Shown piece after piece: positions 1-5,947 of a stretch of DNA of 6,409 bases; position 1 is the stretch's first letter, and each line of letters opens with the position of its first letter. Source of the DNA: Planctomycetaceae bacterium. GTDB taxonomy: Bacteria; Planctomycetota; Planctomycetia; Pirellulales; UBA1268. The position numbers and the translations under genes were made by a program. The stretch lies in the NCBI GenBank assembly GCA_030616935.1, contig JAUWWJ010000094.1:1-6409 (forward strand), written 5' to 3'. A model generated the notes under the pieces. That model was not told the origin of the DNA. It did no database searches and saw only the letters and a program-made list of their open reading frames with translations.

Positions 1-1194
1 GCGGTTATTAAGGAACTTTTCCCCGGTGAGCACAGAGTGGCTCTCGTTCCTGCAGTTGTCAGCACTCTCGTTAAAGCCAATCACGACATACTTATCGAGA
101 GTAACGCAGGGATTGCGGCTGGTTTTAGTGACGCCGATTATGAGCAGGCAGGAGGAACGATCGTTCATCGAGACGAGGCTTTCGAGGCTGATTGCGTACT
201 CACTGTTCGTACCTGTGGAGCCGCTGGCGAAACATGGGAATCAGACCGAAAAAGGATTTCATCCAAGTCCGTGATTATCGGGATGGCTGACCCGCTCGGC
301 AGCTGTCAAGCGTGTCTTGAAGACGCCAAGACTGGGGCAACTATCTACGCATTGGAACTAGTTCCTCGTATTACTCGCGCTCAAAGCATGGATGTCTTAT
401 CAAGCCAGGCAAATATCGCAGGGTACGAAGCTGTGCTTCTCGGAGCTACGGCACTTAAGAAAATCCTGCCAATGATGACAACCGCGGCTGGAACGATTCG
501 TCCTGCCAAGGCACTCATTCTTGGAGCAGGCGTTGCTGGGCTTCAGGCGATCGCAACTGCCAAACGGCTTGGCGCACAGGTCCTTGCTTATGACGTTCGT
601 CCTGCAGTGAAAGAACAGGTAGAGAGTCTCGGGGCAAAATTTGTCGAGCTCGACCTAGAAACGGAATCGAGTGAAACCAAGGGCGGATATGCCAAAGCCA
701 TGACAGATGAGTTCTACAAAAAGCAGCAAGAACTACTTGGTAAAGTCATAGCGGAATGTGATCTTGTCATCACGACAGCCCTTATACCGGGGAAGGCGGC
801 ACCTATTCTCATTACCAAGGCAATGGTTGAGGGCATGCAGCCCGGAAGTGTAATTGTGGACCTCGCAGCAGAGCGAGGTGGTAATTGCGAGGTGACCACT
901 CCTGGCGAAACAACATGCTTCAACGGCATTACAATTCTTGGCCCAACCAACCTTCCAGCTGAGGTGGCCACGCACACCAGTCAACTCTACTCAAAAAACA
1001 TTGTTACCTTTTTGAACCATCTTGTTAGCTGTGGTTTCCCTCAGGAAACATCAGATGACGAAATCTGCAGAGAAACACTAGTCGCTCAGAACGGAGAAGT
1101 TGTTCACGCCCGAGTGAGAGACTTGGCTGGAATGCCACAATTGCCCTGTGAAACGCCTCCACAAGAGGGCACCGGAAACGCTTCATCTTCCTAA
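1..1194 (+). CDS. pntAA: NAD(P) transhydrogenase subunit alpha part 1 (NAD(H)-binding domain I), 5'-partial
   Basis: This is the soluble domain I subunit, which binds NAD(H) on the cytoplasmic face and exchanges hydride with NADP(H) held by PntB. The frame is open from base 1. Its first residues (AVIKELFPGEHRVALVP) match the conserved N-terminus of the family, so only about three residues lie outside the window. The GTG at 37 is internal, not the start. 397 residues are visible. Key sites, counted from base 1: the R-x-x-R-A-Q-S-M-D loop with R123, Q128 and D131 that contacts the nicotinamide; SSQANIAGY just after it; the Rossmann motif GAGVAG at 175-180; D198 at the end of the next strand, expected to bind adenine ribose; and the mobile loop GGYAK with Y230. 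After about residue 340 comes a weakly conserved tail ending in GNASSS. There is no membrane segment, so this is the split form in which domain II is encoded separately by the next gene. It stops at TAA, 44 bases before pntAB. Confidence 0.96.
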   Translation, partial: AVIKELFPGEHRVALVPAVVSTLVKANHDILIESNAGIAAGFSDADYEQAGGTIVHRDEAFEADCVLTVRTCGAAGETWESDRKRISSKSVIIGMADPLGSCQACLEDAKTGATIYALELVPRITRAQSMDVLSSQANIAGYEAVLLGATALKKILPMMTTAAGTIRPAKALILGAGVAGLQAIATAKRLGAQVLAYDVRPAVKEQVESLGAKFVELDLETESSETKGGYAKAMTDEFYKKQQELLGKVIAECDLVITTALIPGKAAPILITKAMVEGMQPGSVIVDLAAERGGNCEVTTPGETTCFNGITILGPTNLPAEVATHTSQLYSKNIVTFLNHLVSCGFPQETSDDEICRETLVAQNGEVVHARVRDLAGMPQLPCETPPQEGTGNASSS

Positions 1195-1238
1195 TTAACA
1201 ATTGAAACCCTCTTCTTGTACAGTCACGAGATCACATA

Positions 1239-1592
1239 ATGAATATTGTTCTACTTGCCAACGTACTACCGCTTCTGGCAACTACACCAACTCCTGGTGA
1301 AGATCCGGCCTCTCGATTCATTCGGCTCCTTACAGTTTTTTTGCTAGCGATGTGGGTTGGCTTCGAAGTCATTACAAAAGTGCCACAACGTCTTCACACT
1401 CCTTTAACGAGTGGGTCAAATGCAATTTCTGGTGTCACGGTTGTTGGTGCCTTGGTTGTCGCCGGCAGCCTCACAACAGGATTTGGAACCTTATTCGGGC
1501 TTCTGGCAGTCTTGCTGGCAATGATCAATGTAGCCGGAGGCTTTGTCGTAACGCACAGAATGCTTGAAATGTTTAACCCGAAAAAGAAGTAG
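1239..1592 (+). CDS. pntAB: NAD(P) transhydrogenase subunit alpha part 2 (membrane subunit)
   Basis: This 117-residue membrane protein carries the alpha-side part of the proton-conducting domain II. Three membrane segments are visible at about residues 27-45, 62-79 and 85-105. Between the first two lies the family signature LHTPLTSGSNAISG (52-65), and the protein ends in a basic tail, MFNPKKK, as is usual. The N-terminus adds a short hydrophobic stretch (residues 2-14) followed by a polar TTPTPGEDP linker. This could be a fourth hydrophobic segment or a signal-like extension; I cannot tell which. The ATG at 1239 is the only reasonable start, since the frame is closed by a TGA at 1203 and the next methionine is inside a membrane helix. 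A weak ACGAG lies about 8 bases upstream. Position S64 corresponds, by my recollection, to the channel histidine of the Thermus-type subunit (see findings). The gene sits between pntAA and pntB in the standard order and is surely co-transcribed with them. Confidence 0.93.
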   Translation: MNIVLLANVLPLLATTPTPGEDPASRFIRLLTVFLLAMWVGFEVITKVPQRLHTPLTSGSNAISGVTVVGALVVAGSLTTGFGTLFGLLAVLLAMINVAGGFVVTHRMLEMFNPKKK

Positions 1593-1631
1593 CCCAACTG
1601 ATTATAGCTTCCACTCTTTCTGTTATCTAAA

Positions 1632-1636
1632 AAGGA
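1632..1636 (+). promoter_or_regulatory. Ribosome binding site of pntB
   Basis: AAGGA lies six bases before the ATG at 1643, in the 50-base gap between pntAB and pntB. It supports this ATG as the start. The gap holds no hairpin that would suggest a terminator, which fits a single pnt transcript. Confidence 0.7.
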
Positions 1637-1642
1637 TTTCTT

Positions 1643-3100
1643 ATGTCGAGCCAGGCATGGATCAATCTCGCCTACCTCACCTCCTCAATGCTGTTCATTG
1701 TTGCTTTCAAGCAAATGAGCGGGCCGCGGACTGCTGTTCGTGGCAATCTTCTCGGTGCCGTAGGCATGGCTATCGCGATAGTGGCTGCCTGCTTCGAACA
1801 ACCTGTCACCACGAGTATTGCTGCTCATGGCTTCTGGCCGCTTCTCTTATTGGTTCTCTTTGCTGGTGTTGGCGGTGGTATTGGCGCAACAATGGCGCGT
1901 CGCTGGCCAATGACGGGAATGCCACAGATGGTTGCTCTCCTCAACGGATTCGGAGGCGCTGCCTCAATGCTCGTTGCTGCGGCCGAACTAACCAGCACTC
2001 GAGCCGTTGCCAGATTTGAAGAAGGAACTCGACAGGCAGTTGCAGTCTCTTCGCTTGAGCCCTGGACGCAATTTGCAATTGCAATTGGTCTAGCGTGCTT
2101 TATTGGCTCGGTTACTTTGACCGGAAGTCTTGTCGCATTTGGGAAACTTCACGAGCTGCCACAATTCAAGAAGCCATGGGATAATCCCAATAGAAAATGG
2201 ATTAGTCTTGCACTCGCAGTCGCTGCGCTTTTTCTCATGTGGGGAGTGTTCAGTACGTCCCAGCTACTGTTCTTTCTTCTTCTTGTACTTGTTGCAGCCG
2301 CTCTTGGAGTCACTCTCACACTCCCAATCGGTGGGGCTGACATGCCAGTGGTTATCTGCCTCCTCAACAGCTACTCGGGGCTAGCCGCTGCGGCCGCTGG
2401 TTTTGTTATCGATAACTCAGTTCTCGTGATTGCTGGATCACTTGTTGGAGCGAGCGGCCTCATTTTGACGGCTATCATGTGTCAGGCTATGAATCGCTCA
2501 CTCGTCGGAGTCCTGTTCGGTGGCCTAGGCACGACCACTACCATCGATGCTGAAGAAGTCTATGCCGGCAAGATAAAGTCTGCAGACACTGAAGAGTTAG
2601 CCATGGTACTTGAGCAAGCAGATCGTGTTGTCATTGTGCCTGGCTACGGATTGGCTGTTGCTCAAGCACAGCATGCAGTCAGAGAACTCGCTGATGTCCT
2701 TGAAGAACGAGGCACATCTATTGCGTACGCAATCCACCCAGTTGCCGGAAGAATGCCGGGTCATATGAACGTGCTGCTCGCTGAGGCCGACATACCGTAT
2801 GAACAACTCTGCGAAATGGATGATATCAACCCTACTTTTCCTGAAACCGATGTGGCTATCGTTATCGGTGCCAACGACGTTGTGAACCCCGCTGCTCGTA
2901 ATGATCCTGATAGCCCGATTGCAGGCATGCCCATACTCGATGTTGATAAAGCGCAAACAGTCATTGTGATCAAGCGATCACTTTCACCTGGGTTTGCTGG
3001 AATCCCGAACCCACTTTTTGCTGCAGACAACACGCTGATGTATTTTGGTGATGGAAAAAAGGCCTTGATTGACTTAACTGCTGCCATCGCAAGAGACTAG
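1643..3100 (+). CDS. pntB: NAD(P) transhydrogenase subunit beta (domains II and III)
   Basis: This 485-residue protein, of normal family length, supplies most of the membrane channel and the NADP(H)-binding domain. Residues 1 to about 290 contain around nine hydrophobic segments. They include MPQMVALLNGFGG (93-105) and GADMPVVICLLNSYSG, whose D233 and N242 correspond to E. coli D213 and N222 in the proton path. Domain III follows from about residue 305. It shows the NADP-binding GYGLAVAQAQ (334-343), IHPVAGRMPGHMNVLLAEA, GANDVVNPAA (409-418), KRSLSPGFAG (from 444) and YFGDGKK (467-473). The last motif is usually LFGDAK, a mild variation. N101 stands where E. coli has the channel histidine H91. 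The complex uses proton flow inward to drive NADH + NADP+ to NAD+ + NADPH, feeding biosynthesis and redox defence. The start is set by AAGGA six bases upstream. The TAG stop lies three bases from the stop of the opposing hemW. Confidence 0.97.
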   Translation: MSSQAWINLAYLTSSMLFIVAFKQMSGPRTAVRGNLLGAVGMAIAIVAACFEQPVTTSIAAHGFWPLLLLVLFAGVGGGIGATMARRWPMTGMPQMVALLNGFGGAASMLVAAAELTSTRAVARFEEGTRQAVAVSSLEPWTQFAIAIGLACFIGSVTLTGSLVAFGKLHELPQFKKPWDNPNRKWISLALAVAALFLMWGVFSTSQLLFFLLLVLVAAALGVTLTLPIGGADMPVVICLLNSYSGLAAAAAGFVIDNSVLVIAGSLVGASGLILTAIMCQAMNRSLVGVLFGGLGTTTTIDAEEVYAGKIKSADTEELAMVLEQADRVVIVPGYGLAVAQAQHAVRELADVLEERGTSIAYAIHPVAGRMPGHMNVLLAEADIPYEQLCEMDDINPTFPETDVAIVIGANDVVNPAARNDPDSPIAGMPILDVDKAQTVIVIKRSLSPGFAGIPNPLFAADNTLMYFGDGKKALIDLTAAIARD

Positions 3101-3103
3101 TCC

Positions 3104-4231
3104 TCACAGCACAGCTGACCAAAGCGAATCTGACAACAGCAAACCCGAACGAGTCAGTCGAATGCGGCAGCCGTCATCTTCAGCAAGGCCAGCGGCAACC
3201 CATGCTTGAATTGGTTTCTTGGCTAAATCATCAATCTCAAAACCACTTGCTTGAAAGAATGCTAATCGGTCTACACCACATTGTTGGCGAAGACCAAGAA
3301 CGAGTCTTTCCCGAGCTGCTCCCTCTGGCGTCATCGTGTCAACATCGCCGGTAACACTCTGATCATTGAGTAGTTTTTTTATCCAGGCACTCACGCTTCT
3401 CACATTTGTCGTTCTTGTCCGTCCATCGAACCGAGCGGCTCCGGGACCAAATGCTTCCCATGTCCGACAATCCCAATAGGCTTCATTATGCCGACAGGTC
3501 ATAGCCGGCTGAGCAAAGTTTGAAACTTCATACTGCTGATATCCCGCAACCGACAACCGATCTATCACCAACTCATACATTTCTCGTTCAAGATCTTCAA
3601 CAACTGGATTGAGTGTCCCCCGTGCGCGCTTTCCCCAAAAAGCAGTTCCTTCCTCCCACATTAAACAATAGACAGAAACATGATGAGCGCAAAGGGAAAT
3701 AATCTCCTCAACATCGCGAGCAACCAGATCGAGCGTCTGCTCCGGAACAGCTATTATGAGATCGACACTTACCGTTAAGTCAGATCCCCTTAACAAGTCC
3801 ATTACCCGCCGCACATCACTCTCTCGATGGTCACGATCAAGTTGCTCGAGCGTCATTGAGTTAAGGGACTGAACACCTAGGCTTACCCGATTAATCCCAC
3901 ACGCATGGAATGCCTTGACCATATCTTCGGTAACGTCTAACGGGTTCGCTTCGATCGTCACTTCGGCGACCGGTGACGGCTGCAAAGCGTCATGAAATCC
4001 TGAGAACAAACGCTTCACACCGTCGGCTCCCATATGAGTCGGGGTACCGCCGCCGAGATACAGTGTGTCCAATTCAATTGGCTGGCTGAGCCGCTTCAGC
4101 TCGACTCCTAAGGCTGTGAAATAGTCCTCAAAAAGATCATCTCGTCCGGCTACTAATGTAAAATCACAATAACCACAACGATGACGACAGAAAGGCACAT
4201 GAACATAGGCATGCCGAACACAACTGCTCAC
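3104..4231 (-). CDS. hemW: Radical SAM protein of the HemW/HemN family (heme chaperone HemW-like)
   Basis: This radical SAM enzyme-fold protein is of the type often annotated as oxygen-independent coproporphyrinogen III oxidase. Characterised members are heme chaperones. Counting from GTG 4231 (375 residues): the cluster motif C15-RHR-C19-GY-C22-DF binds the [4Fe-4S] cluster and SAM; LYLGGGTP is at 57-64; EANP at 94-97; RVSLGVQS at 115-122; YEVSNFA at 234-240; and HNEAYW at 248-253 is the HNxxYW motif linked to heme binding in HemW. Length and motif order favour HemW over HemN. Unusual points are GPGAAR where most HemW have GxGAHS, and VDLIIAVPEQT in place of the common VDLIYGLPGQT. I recall GPGAAR from planctomycetes. 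The start is ambiguous: GTG 4231 forms a GTGA overlap with the upstream stop and has AGGTG five bases before it, whereas GTG 4237 would add two residues but lacks such a site. It is the last gene of the scpA operon. Confidence 0.92.
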   Translation of the reverse strand: MSSCVRHAYVHVPFCRHRCGYCDFTLVAGRDDLFEDYFTALGVELKRLSQPIELDTLYLGGGTPTHMGADGVKRLFSGFHDALQPSPVAEVTIEANPLDVTEDMVKAFHACGINRVSLGVQSLNSMTLEQLDRDHRESDVRRVMDLLRGSDLTVSVDLIIAVPEQTLDLVARDVEEIISLCAHHVSVYCLMWEEGTAFWGKRARGTLNPVVEDLEREMYELVIDRLSVAGYQQYEVSNFAQPAMTCRHNEAYWDCRTWEAFGPGAARFDGRTRTTNVRSVSAWIKKLLNDQSVTGDVDTMTPEGAARERLVLGLRQQCGVDRLAFFQASGFEIDDLAKKPIQAWVAAGLAEDDGCRIRLTRSGLLLSDSLWSAVL

Positions 4232-5067
4232 AGCCACACCTGAAGGCGGCCATCTAACGCATCAGGCAACCTCTTTGAAAGTATTTGCCTGATACGTTCA
4301 TCCGTATATCTAGTGGAATAATGGGCTGCAATAATCACCTCATTCTGAAAGCGTTCTCGACGAGCAAGAAAGTCCTCGAGGTGCATGTGGCCGTATTTAT
4401 GAATATTCTCACGGCGGTGACTCTTCGCAACAAACGTCATCTCCGTGATTAAAATCATCGCTTCGTACATAGCTGGACATCGATCCAATCCATCCGGGTT
4501 GGAATCACCTAGGTATCCAACTAATGGGGTTCGCACCTCATCGGTCACATCGGTACCCGAAAGCCGTAGATCACGAATCTGATTTCCTGAAAGATTCTGA
4601 TATTCATTCTTGAGCTTACGACGCCGGTCCCAAACAACATAGCCCACGCTTGGGAGCGTATGGCATGTACTCGATACTGTTACAACATGCTCTCGGGAAA
4701 GTTCGATCTCTTCCCCGGGACAAGCCGGAAGAAGCGTGCAAGGGAGCCTACCTTTATCGAGATCTGATACTGCACGTAAAAGTCTCTCAATTCGCCCAAT
4801 AGACTTTTCAGGCACATAGATCGTTGGTGGATCCATTTTCATCATGCGGCGGCGAGCAACATACACCGGCAACGCTGCAATGTGGTCAAGATGAGTATGG
4901 CTAATGAACCACGTAGACGTTGCCATAAAACCCCACGGCTGGCCACCAAGGTCAAAGCCAAGCTTCAATTCAGGCACGCGCCAGTAACTCTGGACAGCTG
5001 CTCGGGAATAACCTTCAACCGTAAGGCCCTTATGCGAGAGTGATCGAACAGGAGCATTGTCAATCAT
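4228..5067 (-). CDS. Metallo-beta-lactamase-fold hydrolase, RNase Z-like
   Basis: This 279-residue protein has the metal ligands of the RNase Z/ElaC branch of the metallo-beta-lactamase fold: S-H57-T-H59-L-D61-H62, H136 in CHTLPSVGY, D188 in YLGDSN, and H249 in AAHYSTRY, which matches the terminal H-x-S-x-R-Y/H of RNase Z. The conserved TEMTF (208-212) and GH (226-227) of this branch are also present. The fold normally holds two zinc ions and cleaves phosphodiesters, in RNase Z the 3' trailer of tRNA precursors. The N-terminus starts with GLTVEGYSRAAVQSYW instead of the usual glycine-rich LGTG strand, and a recognisable glycine-rich exosite arm is absent, so the tRNA substrate is not assured. 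The start is well supported: ATG 5067 overlaps the scpA stop as ATGA and has AGAAGGA five bases upstream. A TTG at 5115 would extend it 16 residues into scpA without support. It lies between scpA and hemW in one operon. Confidence 0.9.
   Translation of the reverse strand: MIDNAPVRSLSHKGLTVEGYSRAAVQSYWRVPELKLGFDLGGQPWGFMATSTWFISHTHLDHIAALPVYVARRRMMKMDPPTIYVPEKSIGRIERLLRAVSDLDKGRLPCTLLPACPGEEIELSREHVVTVSSTCHTLPSVGYVVWDRRRKLKNEYQNLSGNQIRDLRLSGTDVTDEVRTPLVGYLGDSNPDGLDRCPAMYEAMILITEMTFVAKSHRRENIHKYGHMHLEDFLARRERFQNEVIIAAHYSTRYTDERIRQILSKRLPDALDGRLQVWL
4237..4241 (-). promoter_or_regulatory. Ribosome binding site deciding the hemW start
   Basis: On the minus strand AGGTG lies inside the last codons of the hydrolase gene, five bases before GTG 4231. 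That GTG shares four bases with the hydrolase stop (GTGA, 4231-4228). This is the main reason to prefer 4231 to the GTG at 4237 as the hemW start. Confidence 0.5.
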
Positions 5068-5807
5068 GAAAGTCCTTCTGACACTGACTCTGTCGGCAAG
5101 CGGTACTCCAACCAAATTTCATCAAACAGGTGTTTCTGCCTGGTGATTAATGTGCCACGGCGAACAAGCTCCAAGGCGGCAAGAAAGATTCCTACAACTC
5201 GCATCCGCGGCATGTCGTCATCAAAGAACGATGTGAACGCAACTTTTCCTTTATCTTTAAGTTCTTGTTCAATACGCTCAATGTGCACTTCAATCGGCGT
5301 ATCATCTTGAATGATTTGTCGTGGTTTTCTTCGCTCTTGGCGTTCAAGAACTCGTGTGAAGGCTCCCACAAGATCCCACACCTGCGCGTCTGCAAAGTGA
5401 ATCGTTGCTGGTGGCCCCTTCCGCGGCAACTCCTCCGTATGAGAACGAATAAAACGTGATTCCCACTCCCTTGCCCGGTCTTCCAGCAATACCGCTGCAT
5501 CTCGAAACTGTTTGTATTCGAGCAATTTCTCAACCAAGTCTTCACGAATTGGTTCAACTACCTCTTCTTGTTCTTCTGGCCGAGGCACAAGAGCTCGTGC
5601 CTTAATCTCCAGCAAAACACTGGCTAATTCAACAAATTCACCGACCTGATCTATCGCCAGCTCCTCCAATACCTCGAGGTAAGTGACAAACTCTTCTGCC
5701 ACTTTGGCAATCGGTACTTCGGTGACGTCGACCTCATGTTTTTTTACGAGATACAACAAAAGATCGAGAGGCCCGGCAAAGACATCTAGGTCGACTTTGA
5801 AGCTCAC
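5064..5807 (-). CDS. scpA: Segregation and condensation protein A (kleisin)
   Basis: ScpA is the kleisin that bridges the heads of the SMC dimer and, with ScpB, forms the bacterial condensin that compacts and segregates chromosomes. The 247-residue product has normal family length. The N-terminal signature is clear: FAGPLDLLLYLVKKHEVDV (10-28), then VPIAKVAEEFVTYL (31-44) and VELASVLLEIKARALVP (59-75). An acidic, charged linker follows (about 77-90). The C-terminal winged-helix part (about 190-242) includes VGIFLAALELVRRGTL and the FDEIWLEY end expected to contact the SMC head. The start is GTG 5807, with GAGAGGAG seven bases upstream. The stop TGA overlaps the ATG of the following hydrolase gene by four bases. 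No scpB lies next to it in this window, unlike the scpA-scpB pairs of many Firmicutes. It is the first gene of a three-gene operon with a plausible promoter at 5887-5914. Confidence 0.95.
   Translation of the reverse strand: MSFKVDLDVFAGPLDLLLYLVKKHEVDVTEVPIAKVAEEFVTYLEVLEELAIDQVGEFVELASVLLEIKARALVPRPEEQEEVVEPIREDLVEKLLEYKQFRDAAVLLEDRAREWESRFIRSHTEELPRKGPPATIHFADAQVWDLVGAFTRVLERQERRKPRQIIQDDTPIEVHIERIEQELKDKGKVAFTSFFDDDMPRMRVVGIFLAALELVRRGTLITRQKHLFDEIWLEYRLPTESVSEGLS
5073..5079 (-). promoter_or_regulatory. Ribosome binding site of the RNase Z-like gene
   Basis: AGAAGGA on the minus strand, five bases before ATG 5067 and inside the 3' end of scpA. It fixes the hydrolase start at the ATGA overlap rather than at the upstream TTG 5115. 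Confidence 0.75.
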
Positions 5808-5814
5808 AAACGTA

Positions 5815-5822
5815 CTCCTCTC
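5815..5822 (-). promoter_or_regulatory. Ribosome binding site of scpA
   Basis: GAGAGGAG on the minus strand, seven bases before GTG 5807. This strong Shine-Dalgarno match supports the GTG as the scpA start. Confidence 0.7.
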
Positions 5823-5840
5823 TCGCAGCCTGATCTACAT

Positions 5841-5854
5841 TTGCCTTGCGGCAA
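5841..5854 (-). repeat. Short inverted repeat in the scpA leader
   Basis: TTGCC-TTGC-GGCAA is a perfect five-base-pair stem with a four-base loop. It sits 33 bases upstream of the scpA GTG and downstream of the proposed promoter, so it would be in the scpA 5' leader. No U-tract follows, so it is not a terminator. It could be a small operator or an mRNA hairpin, or chance. Confidence 0.25.
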
Positions 5855-5886
5855 TCAAACGGGTGCATCTCGAACAATCGTCCCTT

Positions 5887-5914
5887 TTTATAGGATTCGG
5901 GTACCATAGTTTAA
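5887..5914 (-). promoter_or_regulatory. Candidate sigma-70-like promoter for scpA operon
   Basis: On the minus strand TTAAAC (5914-5909) and TATAAA (5892-5887) are separated by 16 bases. The -10 box matches TATAAT at five of six positions, while the -35 box matches TTGACA at only three. Transcription would start near 5880 and give a leader of about 70 bases before scpA. I found no equally good promoter for the divergent HIT gene, although the region just before it (5905-5935) is A+T-rich. Confidence 0.3.
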
Positions 5915-5947
5915 CGGTAATTATGTTTTATTCTTCAACAAAGACCT

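Noticed and set aside
37..39. GTG as a start for pntAA
   Set aside because: The residues encoded before it (AVIKELFPGEHR) match the conserved family N-terminus, so the true start is just outside the window.
714..984. Two minus-strand open frames of 83-87 codons inside pntAA
   Set aside because: They lie antisense to conserved pntAA sequence and show no family features.
1564..2019. 151-codon + strand open frame overlapping the pntAB end and pntB start
   Set aside because: It is a shadow of pntB in another frame, rich in Cys, Arg and Trp with no recognisable motif, and pntB is unmistakable here.
2069..2088. Repeated GCAATT units and the 12-base palindrome CAATTGCAATTG
   Set aside because: They encode the alternating QFAIAIG segment of a PntB membrane helix; codon repetition explains them.
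2597..3087. Minus-strand open frames of 108 and 119 codons inside pntB
   Set aside because: They are antisense to the conserved NADP-binding domain of pntB and have no independent support.
5068..5115. Upstream TTG start for the RNase Z-like gene, adding 16 residues
   Set aside because: It would overlap scpA by 52 bases. The ATG at 5067 has a strong ribosome binding site and a four-base stop/start overlap.
5192..5557. 121-codon minus-strand open frame inside scpA
   Set aside because: An out-of-frame shadow of scpA with a composition unlike a real protein.
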